Of a stretch of 64,000 bases of DNA, positions 18,990 through 29,796 are shown in pieces. Source of the DNA: Pseudoalteromonas phenolica (GTDB lineage Bacteria; Pseudomonadota; Gammaproteobacteria; Enterobacterales; Alteromonadaceae); contig NZ_PNEC01000054.1 of NCBI RefSeq assembly GCF_005886345.1, forward strand, positions 1-64,000, read 5' to 3'. Within the stretch, counting starts at the first letter, position 1; each line of letters begins with the position of its first letter. A program made the translations under genes and the position numbers. The notes beneath the pieces were generated by a model. The model did no database searches, had not been told where the DNA came from, and saw only the letters and a program-made list of their open reading frames with translations.

Positions 18990-19328
18990 TTACTTTGATT
19001 TGCTCCACAATAAATAAGCGAACAAACAACTCGAAGCACCAAAGAAAAAAGCATTGATCAACCACGCCAGTGCAACAAAACTCGGTAACTCAGCAGTCAC
19101 AACTAAAACCAATGGCATTAAAAGCGCGAAAATAAAAAAGCTACCACCTTTACCATGCCAATAACTCAACAATAAAATCACGGTGACTATACCAAGTGCT
19201 ATCGCTGAGATTAAATTACCAAGTAGTAGCTCGCTATTTACAGCCAAAGGAATAAAAAGCAGCAAGGTAAATACCATGCCGATAGGTGACTTTTGAGCCA
19301 ATGACTGACCAACTTCTCTCTGTTGCAT
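18990..19328 (-). CDS. small inner-membrane protein of unknown function
   Basis: This 112-residue protein has four likely hydrophobic segments (about 17-33, 36-55, 66-80 and 84-106) and no recognisable domain. Its ATG starts one base after the tilS stop codon, so it is translated from the tilS message, probably by reinitiation. It resembles neither a transporter nor an enzyme that can be named. Confidence 0.7.
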   Translation of the reverse strand: MQQREVGQSLAQKSPIGMVFTLLLFIPLAVNSELLLGNLISAIALGIVTVILLLSYWHGKGGSFFIFALLMPLVLVVTAELPSFVALAWLINAFFFGASSCLFAYLLWSKSK

Positions 19329-19329
19329 A

Positions 19330-20655
19330 TTAGGTTAACTCCCAAGAAATACCGCTATCCTCACTGATATAATCAGCAGATACAAAATGACCCACGACCT
19401 GTACGAGGTTATCGTTGTAGAAAACTAAGGGAATACGTTCACGCTGCCATGTGGGGACTTTCAATTCTTTAAGCCAATATTTTAACGTATTACTTCGTGC
19501 TTTCTTATATGGTTTTATTTGTGACTTTAACAGACCAAAACGGATAGAAACGCGCTCATTCTCGAAAGGCAGTCTTAGTAATCCACAAGGCTCGCGCTTT
19601 AACGTCGCTTTATCATTTAAGACTAGTATTGCACTTTCGATGTTTTCAATGTTATTTGGAGTGGCGTCCTGCGTATCAAAATACAACTTATCTCTGTAAC
19701 GTCTAATCGCCCCTTTCGATAACTGCACTTGCATTTGTGCATCTTCACGACTTTCTAGGCTTTGCGTTAAAATCTGTGACATCTGAGCTTTTGAAGGCAT
19801 AACAACACCTAAACCGCTTAACCATGCTCTCACAACATTACTCTGCCTAAGTTCGCTAAACTGTTTTAACTCGTTAAGTTTTAGTGTGGCAGGCATATCA
19901 CTTTTATCTTCACAGTGTGATAAGTCGGCTTGGCTTATTTCGTCAATTAATGCTTGCTGCTGCTGTAACAGCTCAATACTGCGAAGTGTACTTTTTAAAA
20001 AACCATTAAAGCGTTTTTTAAGCGGCGGAATGATTTGGTTGCGTAAAAAGTTACGATCGAACTTATGATCTTGATTCGACTCATCTTCGATATGCGCTAA
20101 AGAAAAAGTGCGAGCAAATGCTTCAATGTCTTCTCGTGAAATATTTAAAAGCGGCCTAATACATTGCCGCCTAGATGATAAACGAACTTCGTCATGCATT
20201 GCACTGAGCCCTGTAGGGCCAGAACCACGCTTGAGTCGCAATAAGAAGGTTTCTAACTGATCGTCCGCATGCTGACCTAATAAAATTAGGTTGCCCTGCT
20301 CTGCTAGCTCATCAAGTGCCTGATAACGCGCATCTCGGGCAAGCGCTTCAAGAGATTGTCTCGATTTTGGCTGAACATTAACGCGCTTGGTTTTAAAAGG
20401 AATATTCAGAGATAGACAAAGCTGCTCGCAGAACTTCTGCCAGTCTTGAGCGTTTTCAGATAAACCATGATTTACGTAAATAGCTTCGACTGAAATGGAT
20501 TGGTTTGAATTTAGACTTTCAAGATAAGTCTTACATAAATGTAATAACACAACAGAGTCGACACCACCCGAAAGTGCCACCGTTAGGCCTGAGCCTGAAT
20601 GTAATTTGGGCTCTAATGCTGTTTTAAACTGTTTAAATAAAGTGGTTTGTATCAT
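19330..20655 (-). CDS. tilS: tRNA(Ile)-lysidine synthase
   Basis: This ATP-dependent enzyme (about 441 residues) converts C34 of the CAU-anticodon tRNA-Ile to lysidine, so that it reads AUA codons. The PP-loop SGGVDS lies near the N-terminus (VALSGGVDSVVLLHL), followed by GLSENAQDW and LLGQHADDQLETFLLRLKRGSG, which are typical of TilS. The C-terminal substrate-binding domains are present. The start is placed at MIQTTLF (20653-20655), because a further upstream codon would lie inside the terminator hairpin. It shares a message with the small membrane-protein gene. Confidence 0.93.
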   Translation of the reverse strand: MIQTTLFKQFKTALEPKLHSGSGLTVALSGGVDSVVLLHLCKTYLESLNSNQSISVEAIYVNHGLSENAQDWQKFCEQLCLSLNIPFKTKRVNVQPKSRQSLEALARDARYQALDELAEQGNLILLGQHADDQLETFLLRLKRGSGPTGLSAMHDEVRLSSRRQCIRPLLNISREDIEAFARTFSLAHIEDESNQDHKFDRNFLRNQIIPPLKKRFNGFLKSTLRSIELLQQQQALIDEISQADLSHCEDKSDMPATLKLNELKQFSELRQSNVVRAWLSGLGVVMPSKAQMSQILTQSLESREDAQMQVQLSKGAIRRYRDKLYFDTQDATPNNIENIESAILVLNDKATLKREPCGLLRLPFENERVSIRFGLLKSQIKPYKKARSNTLKYWLKELKVPTWQRERIPLVFYNDNLVQVVGHFVSADYISEDSGISWELT

Positions 20656-20668
20656 AACTCTAAAACGC

Positions 20669-20695
20669 AAAAAAGCCGCATAATGCGGCTTTTTT
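20669..20695. terminator. strong terminator between accA and tilS
   Basis: A 12-bp perfect stem, AAAAAAGCCGCA / TGCGGCTTTTTT, with a 3-base loop lies between the accA stop and the tilS start. The A and T runs flank the GC core on both sides, so it can act in both directions. It ends the long accA-containing operon. Confidence 0.85.
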
Positions 20696-20708
20696 CAAAA
20701 ACTTAAGT

Positions 20709-21665
20709 TTAGCAGTAACCAAAAGACATTAGTCGCTTGTAACGCTGCTCAAGCATGTCTTCTGTGCTTAATGCTGTCAGTTCAGCAAGGTCACGGTTAA
20801 GTTGAGCTTTTAAGTTCTTCGCCATCTCATCGTAGTTACGATGCGCGCCACCAAGTGGCTCGTCGATGATGTTGTTGATCAGGTCTAGCTCTTTTACTCG
20901 CGTTGCTGATACACCCATCGCTTCTGCAGCAAGTGGCGCTTTTTCAGCACTCTTCCAAAGAATTGATGCACAACCTTCAGGAGAGATAACAGAGTACGTA
21001 CTGTACTGAAGCATGTTTACACGGTCGCCAACACCAATGGCTAGTGCACCACCTGAACCACCTTCACCAATAACCGTACAAATTGTTGGTACTTTTAACG
21101 CAGCCATCACTTTTAGGTTACGTGCGATTGCTTCACTTTGACCACGCTCTTCAGCGCCAACACCTGGGTATGCTCCCGGTGTGTCAATGAATGTAATGAT
21201 TGGCATTTTAAAACGCTCAGCCATTTCCATTAAACGAAGGGCTTTACGGTAACCTTCTGGCTTTGGCATGCCGAAGTTACGCTTAATCTTTTCTGCTGTA
21301 TCACGGCCTTTTTGCTGACCGATAACCATAACAGGCTTACCATCTAAACGTGCTACACCACCTAAAATTGCAGGGTCATTTGCGAAAGTACGGTCACCCG
21401 CAAATTCGTCAAACTCAGTAAAAATGCGCTCGATGTAATCACGTGCATATGGACGTAACGGGTGACGTGCAAGTTGAGAAACCTGCCATGCACCTAATTC
21501 AGAGAATACTTTTTCGGTTAGCTCAACGTTCTTTTCTTTTAAACGAGAAATTTCTTCTTCTAAGCTCAGGTCTAAACTGCCTGAACGGCTAACATTTTGT
21601 AATTCTTTAATTTTCGCTTCTAATTCAGCAATTGGAAGCTCAAAATCAAGATAATTGAGGCTCAT
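20709..21665 (-). CDS. accA: acetyl-CoA carboxylase carboxyltransferase subunit alpha
   Basis: This 318-residue cytosolic subunit, with AccD, transfers carboxyl from biotin to acetyl-CoA to form malonyl-CoA, the first step of fatty-acid synthesis. The family-specific [18 protein letters not shown] segment (here [14 protein letters not shown]), [13 protein letters not shown] and the crotonase-fold [15 protein letters not shown] are all present, at full length. It follows dnaE by 14 bases and closes the operon, with the terminator immediately after. Confidence 0.96.
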   Translation of the reverse strand: MSLNYLDFELPIAELEAKIKELQNVSRSGSLDLSLEEEISRLKEKNVELTEKVFSELGAWQVSQLARHPLRPYARDYIERIFTEFDEFAGDRTFANDPAILGGVARLDGKPVMVIGQQKGRDTAEKIKRNFGMPKPEGYRKALRLMEMAERFKMPIITFIDTPGAYPGVGAEERGQSEAIARNLKVMAALKVPTICTVIGEGGSGGALAIGVGDRVNMLQYSTYSVISPEGCASILWKSAEKAPLAAEAMGVSATRVKELDLINNIIDEPLGGAHRNYDEMAKNLKAQLNRDLAELTALSTEDMLEQRYKRLMSFGYC

Positions 21666-21679
21666 GCTCTACAACCTAA

Positions 21680-24600
21680 TTAATTAAATTCTAATTCTAT
21701 ATCTTGTGCCGCCAACTGAGATAATCGCGTTATTAGATCATCTGTTGGCGTCACACACCATTCTGTACCTAACGTTAGTTCTGCTAACGCATCAGGACGC
21801 TGATATTGAACCTTAACTTCGCAAGTACCGAACTTATAAGGTTCTAAGACTTTTCGTAAATTATCGAAGAAGTTCGCGTCAATTTGCACCATATTTAGAG
21901 TCATTTTTATTGCTCTGATGCGTTTTTCACGCGCCTGAGCTATGGTACACACGTCTCTGGCAGTCATTGTAATGCCACCAGAGAAGTTATCAAAGCTGAC
22001 CTGTCCAGATATTACCAAGATTTGGTTAATTTGCAGCAATTCTTGATAAGTTTCGTACTGTTCAGGAAATAAGCGTACATCAATTCGGGCACTTTTGTCA
22101 TCTAAAGTTATTAAACCCCAACGTTGATTTCGTTTATTAATCAGCGTTCTCGCATTAATCACCAAACCGGCCGCCGTTGCGCTCACATCGCGGTTAGTCG
22201 GCTGTAAGTCAACTAGTTTACCCGACGTATAGTGCTTTAACTCTTTACGATACTGATTTATTGGGTGACCTGTTAAATACAAGCCTAAGGTTTCTTTCTC
22301 ACCATTTAGCCAATCTTTATCTGGCATAGGTAGAGCAGACTCAAACGCTTGCTCAACTTCATCTGGCTCTGTCGCAAGCAAACCAAACAAGTCACTTTGA
22401 CCAATCGCTTCTGCTTTGTGATGCTGCTCAGCAGCTTTCATTGCAGCAGGTAGACTCGCGATTAGGATTGAACGACCAGCTTGATTTTGCTCAGGTCCCA
22501 GCTTATCTAAGGCACCTGCATAAATCAGCTTTTCAACCACACGCTTATTTAAACGCTTTAAATCAATACGGGCGCAGAAATCGAATAAGTCTTTAAACTT
22601 CCCACCTTGTTCACGCGCCTCGAGGATGGCTTCAACCGGGCCTTCACCGACCCCTTTAATTGCACCGATACCGTAAACAATTTCGCCTTTTAAGTTTACA
22701 GTAAACTTATATAAACCTTCATTGACGTTAGGCGGTAATAAGGCCAACTTCATGTTTTCACATTCATCAACCAAGGTGACAATTTTGTCAGTATTATCCA
22801 TATCCGCCGACATTACCGCAGCCATAAACTCGGCTGGGTAATGGGTTTTCATCCACAGCGTTTGATACGAAACCAATGCATAAGCTGCTGAGTGAGATTT
22901 GTTGAAGCCGTAACCCGCGAACTTTTCTACCAAATCGAAGATCTTCATGGCGAGTTCGCCATCGACACCGTTGTTTACAGCACCATCTTCGAAGGTTGAA
23001 CGCTGTTTTGCCATTTCTTCAGGTTTTTTCTTACCCATCGCACGACGAAGCATGTCGGCGCCACCTAGCGTATAACCAGCTAGCACCTGCGCGATCTGCA
23101 TGACTTGCTCCTGATAGAGGATGATCCCGTAGGTTGGTTCTAGAATAGGTTGTAAACTATCATGCTGATATTGTGCATCAGGGTATGAAATATCTTCTCT
23201 GCCATGCTTACGGTCGATAAAGTTATCTACCATGCCCGATTGCAGTGGACCCGGTCGGAACAGGGCAACCAGTGCGATCATATCTTCGAAGCAGTCGGGC
23301 TTAAGACGACGAATTAGGTCTTTCATACCGCGAGATTCTAGCTGGAACACCGCTGTGGTTTCAGCGCGAAGCAATAGCTCAATACTGGCTTTGTCATCAA
23401 GTGGGATGGCATTAATATCGACAGGCTCTTTGCCTTCTCGAGCTAAACGCTCGTTGGTCATATCTAGCGCCCACTGTAAGATTGTCAGTGTTCTTAGACC
23501 TAAGAAGTCAAACTTAACCAAGCCCGCAGTTTCAACGTCATTCTTATCGAATTGCGTAACCGGGAACTTACCTTCTTCATCGCAATACAGCGCGGCGAAA
23601 TCAGTAATGGTCGTTGGCGAGATAACAACACCACCGGCGTGCTTACCGGCGTTACGTGTACAACCTTCAAGGATGCGACACATGTCGATAAGCTCTTTTA
23701 CTTCTTCATCGCCGTCGTAAGCTTCAGGTAAACGCGGCTCGACATCAAAGGCTTTAGCTAGGGTCATACCCGGATCTGGCGGTACTAACTTTGATATACG
23801 GTCAACGAAACCATAAGGGTGACCAAGTACACGACCTACGTCACGTATTACTGCTTTTGCGGCCATAGTACCGAAAGTGATGATCTGAGATACCGCGTCC
23901 CGCCCATATAACTTGGCTACGTGGTCGATTACCTCGTCTCGTCTATCCATACAGAAGTCGACGTCGAAGTCGGGCATTGAGATACGTTCAGGGTTTAGGA
24001 ATCGCTCGAATAGTAAATCGAATTCAAGAGGATCAAGGTCTGTGATCTTCAGGGCATAAGCGACTAATGAACCAGCACCCGAACCACGCCCTGGTCCTAC
24101 AGGGATATTGTTATCTTTACTCCACTGGATGAACTCCATTACGATCAAGAAGTAACCAGGGAATCCCATTTGGTTGATAACGTCGAGTTCGATTTTAAGA
24201 CGTTCATCATACTCAACGCGTTTTTCTTTGCGTTCATCTTCGTCAGGAAATAAGAACTGCAAACGCTCTTCAAGACCGTCTTCGGATACCTTAACTAAAA
24301 AGTCTTCAATTTTTAAATCACCAGTCGGATAATCTGGTAAGAAGTAGGTTCCAAGTTGAACAGTCACATTACAGCGTTTCGCAATTTCAACCGTGTTCTC
24401 AAGTGCTTCAGGAATATCACTGAACAACTCAATCATTTGCTCAGGCGTTTTTAAATACTGCTCTTTTGAGAATCGTTTTGGACGGCGTTTGTCTTCAAGC
24501 GTGTAACCATCGTGAATAGCAACACGAATTTCGTGCGCATCAAAGTCATGCTCATGTAAAAACACCACTTCATTGGTGGCAACAACCGGTAAGTCACGTT

Positions 24601-25171
24601 GCTCAGCCAGTTTCACCGCCTCATGCAAGTAATCTTCTTCGTCAGCACGACCTGTTCGTATTAATTCGAGGTAAAAATGATCTTTAAAATGTTCTTCATA
24701 GAAAGCAACCGTATCTAATGCCAACTGGTGATTATGCTTTAGAAGCGCCTTACCCACATCGCCGTCTTTACCGCCCGAAAGTAAAATTAAGCCTTCTTTG
24801 TGCTCTGCAAGCCATTGCTTATCAACCACAGGACGATGGAATACATGACCACGCTGATAGGCTCTCGAAATAAGTAAAGTCAGGTTTTTATAACCATCGT
24901 TATTTTTGGCAAGTACCACCAAACGGCATGGCTCATCAGGAAACTCATCACTTTTAAGCCAAATATCCGCCCCGACAATGGGCTTAATACCTGCACCATG
25001 TGCCCCGCCATAAAAACGTACAAGGCCACATAAGTTCATTTGATCAGTAATAGCAAAAGCTGGAAGCGCTAACTCTTGTGCTTGCGCAACAATCGGCTTG
25101 GTCTTTGCCAAGCCATCAACCATAGAGAAGTCACTGTGAACGCGTAAATGAACAAACTGCGGTGCTGGCAT
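21680..25171 (-). CDS. dnaE: DNA polymerase III alpha subunit
   Basis: This 1163-residue replicative polymerase catalytic subunit starts with an N-terminal PHP domain ([15 protein letters not shown]). The palm carries PDFDVDFC with catalytic aspartates and the [16 protein letters not shown] segment. The fingers, the helix-hairpin-helix region and a C-terminal OB fold (residues near 1000-1080) complete it. Length equals the E. coli class (1160). Its ATG overlaps the rnhB stop (TAATG), so translation is coupled, an order shared with E. coli (lpxB-rnhB-dnaE-accA). Confidence 0.97.
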   Translation of the reverse strand: MPAPQFVHLRVHSDFSMVDGLAKTKPIVAQAQELALPAFAITDQMNLCGLVRFYGGAHGAGIKPIVGADIWLKSDEFPDEPCRLVVLAKNNDGYKNLTLLISRAYQRGHVFHRPVVDKQWLAEHKEGLILLSGGKDGDVGKALLKHNHQLALDTVAFYEEHFKDHFYLELIRTGRADEEDYLHEAVKLAEQRDLPVVATNEVVFLHEHDFDAHEIRVAIHDGYTLEDKRRPKRFSKEQYLKTPEQMIELFSDIPEALENTVEIAKRCNVTVQLGTYFLPDYPTGDLKIEDFLVKVSEDGLEERLQFLFPDEDERKEKRVEYDERLKIELDVINQMGFPGYFLIVMEFIQWSKDNNIPVGPGRGSGAGSLVAYALKITDLDPLEFDLLFERFLNPERISMPDFDVDFCMDRRDEVIDHVAKLYGRDAVSQIITFGTMAAKAVIRDVGRVLGHPYGFVDRISKLVPPDPGMTLAKAFDVEPRLPEAYDGDEEVKELIDMCRILEGCTRNAGKHAGGVVISPTTITDFAALYCDEEGKFPVTQFDKNDVETAGLVKFDFLGLRTLTILQWALDMTNERLAREGKEPVDINAIPLDDKASIELLLRAETTAVFQLESRGMKDLIRRLKPDCFEDMIALVALFRPGPLQSGMVDNFIDRKHGREDISYPDAQYQHDSLQPILEPTYGIILYQEQVMQIAQVLAGYTLGGADMLRRAMGKKKPEEMAKQRSTFEDGAVNNGVDGELAMKIFDLVEKFAGYGFNKSHSAAYALVSYQTLWMKTHYPAEFMAAVMSADMDNTDKIVTLVDECENMKLALLPPNVNEGLYKFTVNLKGEIVYGIGAIKGVGEGPVEAILEAREQGGKFKDLFDFCARIDLKRLNKRVVEKLIYAGALDKLGPEQNQAGRSILIASLPAAMKAAEQHHKAEAIGQSDLFGLLATEPDEVEQAFESALPMPDKDWLNGEKETLGLYLTGHPINQYRKELKHYTSGKLVDLQPTNRDVSATAAGLVINARTLINKRNQRWGLITLDDKSARIDVRLFPEQYETYQELLQINQILVISGQVSFDNFSGGITMTARDVCTIAQAREKRIRAIKMTLNMVQIDANFFDNLRKVLEPYKFGTCEVKVQYQRPDALAELTLGTEWCVTPTDDLITRLSQLAAQDIELEFN

Positions 25172-25767
25172 TACTGCTCCTTACTTTGCAAAATTCGCTG
25201 TACGGGCTTAAAAGACGTGCGATGATGTGGTGTTGCACCGTATTGCTCTAGCGCTGCAAAATGCGCTTTAGTTGGATAACCTTTATGACCTGCAAACCCA
25301 TACTCTGGGTATTGTGCATCAAGTTCTAACATTTCTTGGTCACGTGCAACTTTTGCTAAAATTGACGCTGCACTGATCTCTTCCACTAAACTATCGCCTT
25401 TAACCACACTCTGCGCTGCCATGATTAGTTTTGGTAAACGGTTGCCATCTACAAATACAAATTCAGGCTGGAGAGTCAGGCCCTCAACGGCACGGCTCAT
25501 AGCAAGCATAGTGGCGTGTAAAATATTCAACTCATCAATTTCAGCAACACTGGCTCGGGCAATGTGGTAGCAAAGTGCTTTTTCTTTGATTTCTTCAGCG
25601 AGCACATTACGTTTTTTTTCTGAGAGCTTTTTAGAATCAGCAAGTCCTTCAATGGGCTTACTCGGATCTAGAATAACCGCAGCGGTGACAACATCGCCCA
25701 CTAACGGGCCACGGCCAACTTCGTCTACACCGGCAATATATTTAACATTTGGTCGTTCAATTTGCAT
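25171..25767 (-). CDS. rnhB: ribonuclease HII
   Basis: This 198-residue enzyme nicks RNA-DNA hybrids 5' of ribonucleotides misincorporated in DNA. The active-site acidic residues are visible in [24 protein letters not shown] and the segment [18 protein letters not shown]. Its start overlaps the lpxB 3' end by 11 bp and its stop overlaps dnaE, so it is fully embedded in the operon. Confidence 0.95.
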   Translation of the reverse strand: MQIERPNVKYIAGVDEVGRGPLVGDVVTAAVILDPSKPIEGLADSKKLSEKKRNVLAEEIKEKALCYHIARASVAEIDELNILHATMLAMSRAVEGLTLQPEFVFVDGNRLPKLIMAAQSVVKGDSLVEEISAASILAKVARDQEMLELDAQYPEYGFAGHKGYPTKAHFAALEQYGATPHHRTSFKPVQRILQSKEQ

Positions 25768-26914
25768 TAATAAGCTCCTTAACTGCTAGAGCCGCTTGTT
25801 TGCTGGCATCAAGTCGAATGTTGTTGTGAATATCGTAAAATTTATCAATCAATGCTTGGCTATCGCCTTTTAGCATAGGAAAAAGCGCATCGGCTAGCGC
25901 ATCGCTATTACATTCATCTTGTAAAAATTCAGGCACTAAGGGCGCATCAGCCAATAAATTAGGAAGAGAGAAATACTTAATATTGAAAGTAAAGAAGTTT
26001 TTAAAGATCCAATAACTCACAGGCTTAAATTTATACCCTACCACCATAGGCTTTTTATACAGCATGGCTTCAAGTGTCGCAGTACCAGAGGCTAGTAATA
26101 CGGCGTTTGCTGCGGTCATCGCTTCACTAGATTGACCGTCTAACAATTGAACTTTTAGATTCGGGGCGGCTTTTGCTTTTATCTCAGTAAATTGTGCTTT
26201 GCGTTTATCGTTTACTAAAGGCACGATCACTTTTAATTCAGGAATACGTTCTTGTAGTTTTTGAGCGGTTTGCAGGTAAGTCTCACTTAATAATCCAACC
26301 TCAGAGCCGCGACTGCCCGGAAGAAGCGCTAAAACAGTATCTTCAGCAGAAAGGTTTAACTTAGTTCTTGCCGCATTGGTATCGGTTTCAAGTGAAATGT
26401 CATCTGCTAAAGTGTGGCCGACAAACGTACACGGTACTTCATGTTTGTCATAGAAAGCTTTTTCAAATGGTAATAACGACAAAACCAAGCTGGTTGCTTC
26501 AGCAATGTTAAATATACGCTTTTGACGCCAAGCCCACACTGAAGGGCTCACATATTGCACCGTTTTAATGCCGGCTGCTTTTAAAGGCTTTTCAACACGA
26601 AGGTTAAAGTCTGGCGCATCAATACCTACATAGACATCTGGAGGGTTATCTATAAAGTGCTGAACGAGCTGTTTTCTGATCTTCAATAAACGCGGTAAGC
26701 GGCCTAAAACTTCAACTAACCCCATCACTGCGAGCTCTTCCATATCGAATAAACTCTCGCAGCCTTCAGCCTGCATTTTAGGGCCAGCAATACCAATAAA
26801 ACGTGCATTAGGATAATGTACTTTCAACGCTTTAATTAAGCCTGCGCCCAAAATATCGCCGGACAACTCGCCCGCAACAACACCAATCGTGATTGGCTGT
26901 GTATTTGTCGTCAT
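25757..26914 (-). CDS. lpxB: lipid-A-disaccharide synthase
   Basis: This 385-residue GT-B-fold (GT19) glycosyltransferase condenses UDP-2,3-diacylglucosamine with lipid X on the inner face of the inner membrane. [13 protein letters not shown] near the N-terminus, [10 protein letters not shown] and [10 protein letters not shown] are hallmark segments. The length is normal. It is separated from lpxA by 80 bases holding a hairpin terminator that may reduce its expression relative to lpxA. Confidence 0.96.
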   Translation of the reverse strand: MTTNTQPITIGVVAGELSGDILGAGLIKALKVHYPNARFIGIAGPKMQAEGCESLFDMEELAVMGLVEVLGRLPRLLKIRKQLVQHFIDNPPDVYVGIDAPDFNLRVEKPLKAAGIKTVQYVSPSVWAWRQKRIFNIAEATSLVLSLLPFEKAFYDKHEVPCTFVGHTLADDISLETDTNAARTKLNLSAEDTVLALLPGSRGSEVGLLSETYLQTAQKLQERIPELKVIVPLVNDKRKAQFTEIKAKAAPNLKVQLLDGQSSEAMTAANAVLLASGTATLEAMLYKKPMVVGYKFKPVSYWIFKNFFTFNIKYFSLPNLLADAPLVPEFLQDECNSDALADALFPMLKGDSQALIDKFYDIHNNIRLDASKQAALAVKELINAN

Positions 26915-26935
26915 GTTCTAATTCTTTTTAAATAA

Positions 26936-26967
26936 AAACGCCATACACATTAAATTGTATGGCGTTT
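26936..26967 (-). terminator. intra-operon terminator between lpxA and lpxB
   Basis: An 11-bp perfect stem, AAACGCCATAC / GTATGGCGTTT, with a 10-base loop is followed on the reverse strand by further Ts. It lies downstream of lpxA and before lpxB, so partial termination would set a lower level of lpxB, rnhB, dnaE and accA transcripts. Confidence 0.65.
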
Positions 26968-26994
26968 GTACATGCTTTAATTAAACCGTCGAGG

Positions 26995-27768
26995 CTAGCG
27001 AATAATGCCGCGCTCAGACGTGTCTAAGAAATCAATCATGCTTTGCACTGCTGCAAACTGCTTCGCATCGTCAGCCAGTGAAGCCACTGCTTCTTCTAGT
27101 GTTAAACCCTTTCTAAAAAGCGCTTTGTATGCTCTGCGAACCGCCATAATTTCGTCGCTTGCAAACCCACGACGCTTCATACCTTCAGTATTCACTGCTG
27201 CAGGTTTTGCTGGCATACCTGTGGTTGTAACAAATGGTGGAACATCTTTACTCACACCTGAATACATACCAATAAATGCGTGGGCACCAACTTTACAAAA
27301 CTGATGTACACCCGTATTACCAGCTAGAATAGCCCAATCACCTACGTGAACATGACCTGCTACACTGGCGCCATTTGAAAAAATGACATTATTACCAATC
27401 ACTGCATCATGTGCTATGTGCGTATAAGCCATAAATAAGTTATTACTACCTATTTTAGTCACGCCTTGATCTTGAATTGTGCCACGATGTATCGTCGCAC
27501 ACTCTCGAACAATATTGTTATCGCCCATGATTAATTGAGTTGGTTCATCCTTGTACTTTTTGTCTTGGCAGGCTTCTCCAATAGACGCAAACTGATAAAA
27601 GTGATTACCTTTACCAATCTTCGAAGGCCCTTTAACAACTACGTGAGATTCGATAATCGTGTTATCTCCGATAACAACATCATTACCAATATAGCTGTAA
27701 GGCCCTACTTTAACGTTTTCGCCAAGTTGGGCGCCTGATTCAATAACTGCAGTAGGATGAATTAACAT
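26995..27768 (-). CDS. lpxA: acyl-ACP--UDP-N-acetylglucosamine O-acyltransferase
   Basis: This first lipid A enzyme transfers R-3-hydroxyacyl from ACP to UDP-GlcNAc in the cytosol. It is a left-handed parallel beta-helix with hexapeptide repeats (IHPTAVIESGAQLGENVKVG). The catalytic His region is MAYTHIAHDAVIGN, and a C-terminal helical domain ends the protein. The start is MLIHPTAV at 27766-27768, overlapping the fabZ stop by one base (TAATG). The longer in-frame extension lies inside fabZ. Confidence 0.96.
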   Translation of the reverse strand: MLIHPTAVIESGAQLGENVKVGPYSYIGNDVVIGDNTIIESHVVVKGPSKIGKGNHFYQFASIGEACQDKKYKDEPTQLIMGDNNIVRECATIHRGTIQDQGVTKIGSNNLFMAYTHIAHDAVIGNNVIFSNGASVAGHVHVGDWAILAGNTGVHQFCKVGAHAFIGMYSGVSKDVPPFVTTTGMPAKPAAVNTEGMKRRGFASDEIMAVRRAYKALFRKGLTLEEAVASLADDAKQFAAVQSMIDFLDTSERGIIR

Positions 27769-28238
27769 TAAAACTCTCTTCTTGCACACATAAGGTCTGC
27801 GCTACACACAACCTTACCATCTACTTTTGCTTCTGCTGAAAAACGCCAAATGTTGCGACGTTCTTTTTCAAACTTAACGTGAATATGCATTTGGTCGCCT
27901 GGTACAACTGGCTGCTTAAAACGCGCGTTATCAACGCCTGCAAACAAGTATAGCTCGTTGTCACCAGTATTTTGCACTGTTTTAAAACCTAATAAGCCAG
28001 TTGCTTGCGCCATAGCTTCTAAAATAAGTACACCTGGGAAGATTTTTTGGTCAGGAAAGTGACCCGTAAAAATTGGCTCATTCACGGTAACATTTTTTAC
28101 CGCATGCAAGTAATCACCCGGCTCAAAATCGACCACTTTGTCTACCAAAAGCATAGGGTAACGGTGTGGTAATAAACGCATGATTTCTTGAACATCAAAA
28201 CTGTTTAATTCGTTAGCCAAAATAGTATCCTTATTCAT
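27768..28238 (-). CDS. fabZ: 3-hydroxyacyl-ACP dehydratase
   Basis: This hot-dog-fold enzyme of about 156 residues dehydrates 3-hydroxyacyl-ACP in fatty-acid elongation. It competes with LpxA for the same substrate class. The catalytic segment is [13 protein letters not shown] (His) with [20 protein letters not shown] (Glu). The start is ATG at 28236-28238, rather than the preceding TTG. It overlaps the lpxD 3' end by 8 bp. Its position between lpxD and lpxA is the universal gammaproteobacterial order. Confidence 0.96.
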   Translation of the reverse strand: MNKDTILANELNSFDVQEIMRLLPHRYPMLLVDKVVDFEPGDYLHAVKNVTVNEPIFTGHFPDQKIFPGVLILEAMAQATGLLGFKTVQNTGDNELYLFAGVDNARFKQPVVPGDQMHIHVKFEKERRNIWRFSAEAKVDGKVVCSADLMCARREF

Positions 28239-29268
28239 CAACTGTTTTTTGAGATGAGCGTGTTTCTAACTCTTTAATACGCTCTTTAAAATCAGATAAA
28301 TTTCTAAAATGCGCCATGTTACGACGCCATTCTTTGTTGGTCGTATGCGGCATACCTGAAGAATATGCGCCCGGCTCAGTGATTGACTTAGTCACCATGG
28401 TCATACCTGTCAGCATAACACCGTCACAAATATCAATATGGCCGTTAATACCGACAAGGCCTGCAATTTGGCAATATTTACCAACGGTTGTGCTACCAGC
28501 GATGACTGAACAAGCTGCCATTGCACTACCTTGACCAATTTCAACATTGTGTGCGATTTGAATTTGGTTATCTAAAATCACATCGTCATGGATGATGGTA
28601 TCGTCTAAAGCGCCACGGTCGATGGTTGTGCTCGCACCAATTTCAACGCGATCACCAATTACAACTCGCCCAAGCTGTGGAATCTTAACCCACTTACCAG
28701 CTTCATTAGCATAACCAAAGCCATCGCTACCAATTACGGCACCTGATTGGAATAAACAGTGTTCGCCAATTTCAACATCATGGTAAACACTCACATTAGC
28801 CCAAAGCTTTGAGCCCTGTCCTATTTTAGTTTTTTCACCAACAAAGCATCCAGCACCAATTTGAACATTATCACCAAGTATAACGCCCGCAGAGATAACC
28901 GCATTTGCTGCAACGCTAACGTTTTCACCTAATTGAGCCGTATTGTCTATCACTGCTGTAGGGTGAATACTGTTTGCACAAGCTGGTGTTGTATCCATCA
29001 TTTGCGCAAGTTTTGCGTAAGCAATATAGGCGTCCTTCACAACGACTTTATTACCTGCGTATAGCTCAGCTTCTTTTTCTGAAATAATCACTGCGCCCGC
29101 TTGAGTTTCATCAAGTTGAGCACGGTATTTCTTATTTGCGAGAAATGCGATGTCAGAGCCTTTAGCATTCGCTAAAGTTGCTATCTTCTCAATACAATGA
29201 GACGCATCCCCCTCGAGGGATGCGTCTAAATATTCGCTAATTTGTGCGAGGGTATACTGTTTTGTCAT
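28231..29268 (-). CDS. lpxD: UDP-3-O-(3-hydroxyacyl)glucosamine N-acyltransferase
   Basis: This 345-residue enzyme adds the second hydroxyacyl chain in lipid A synthesis. An N-terminal uridine-binding domain (about 1-100) is followed by the hexapeptide beta-helix ([15 protein letters not shown] onwards) with the catalytic His in [14 protein letters not shown]-terminal helix has the family-typical [11 protein letters not shown]. The ATG overlaps the skp stop (TAATG). Confidence 0.96.
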   Translation of the reverse strand: MTKQYTLAQISEYLDASLEGDASHCIEKIATLANAKGSDIAFLANKKYRAQLDETQAGAVIISEKEAELYAGNKVVVKDAYIAYAKLAQMMDTTPACANSIHPTAVIDNTAQLGENVSVAANAVISAGVILGDNVQIGAGCFVGEKTKIGQGSKLWANVSVYHDVEIGEHCLFQSGAVIGSDGFGYANEAGKWVKIPQLGRVVIGDRVEIGASTTIDRGALDDTIIHDDVILDNQIQIAHNVEIGQGSAMAACSVIAGSTTVGKYCQIAGLVGINGHIDICDGVMLTGMTMVTKSITEPGAYSSGMPHTTNKEWRRNMAHFRNLSDFKERIKELETRSSQKTVDE

Positions 29269-29786
29269 TACTTTTTGCTAACTGCTTCAACAACCTTGCT
29301 TGAAAGGTCGGTTACTTTATCAGGGTTAAAGTAAATTGTCGTTTCTTTTACTTTAACTTCATCAAATTTACCTTTCTTTGCAACAGATTCAATCGTTTCG
29401 ATGATCAGCTTTTGTACCTTTGCTAATTCTTGATTTTGACGTGCTTTGATTTCTTGCTCTAAAGGGCGACCTTTTTCAGCTAGTTGCTTTTGCATATCAC
29501 GAATTTTGCCTTCAAGTGAAGTTTTCTGTTCTTCACTCATAGTTGCACTTTCACGCTTATACTTTTCAGCTTCAAAACGAATATCGCCTTGTAGCTTTTC
29601 TAACTCTTGGCGACGCTCAGCAAATTCTGTTTGTAATTGTTGTTCAATTTTAGCCATTTGTGGGATCTGCTGATAAATAGATTGCATGTCAACAATAGCC
29701 ACTTTATGTGCTAATGCACTTGCCGATGTACCCATCATTAATGCGGCTAAAATGCTTAATGCTGTTGTTTTTAAAATCGTTTTCAC
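29268..29786 (-). CDS. skp: periplasmic OmpH/Skp chaperone
   Basis: This 172-residue protein has a signal peptide (cleavage probably after ALA near residue 26). A Lys/Glu/Gln-rich coiled-coil body (about 45-130) forms the tentacles that cradle unfolded outer-membrane proteins on their way to BamA. It is encoded directly after bamA with a 10-base gap and coupled to lpxD. Confidence 0.93.
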   Translation of the reverse strand: MKTILKTTALSILAALMMGTSASALAHKVAIVDMQSIYQQIPQMAKIEQQLQTEFAERRQELEKLQGDIRFEAEKYKRESATMSEEQKTSLEGKIRDMQKQLAEKGRPLEQEIKARQNQELAKVQKLIIETIESVAKKGKFDEVKVKETTIYFNPDKVTDLSSKVVEAVSKK

Positions 29787-29796
29787 AAAAAACTCC

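Noticed and set aside
20656-20670. Upstream tilS start codon giving five extra residues
   Set aside because: It lies at the edge of the terminator hairpin between accA and tilS; the downstream ATG is better placed.
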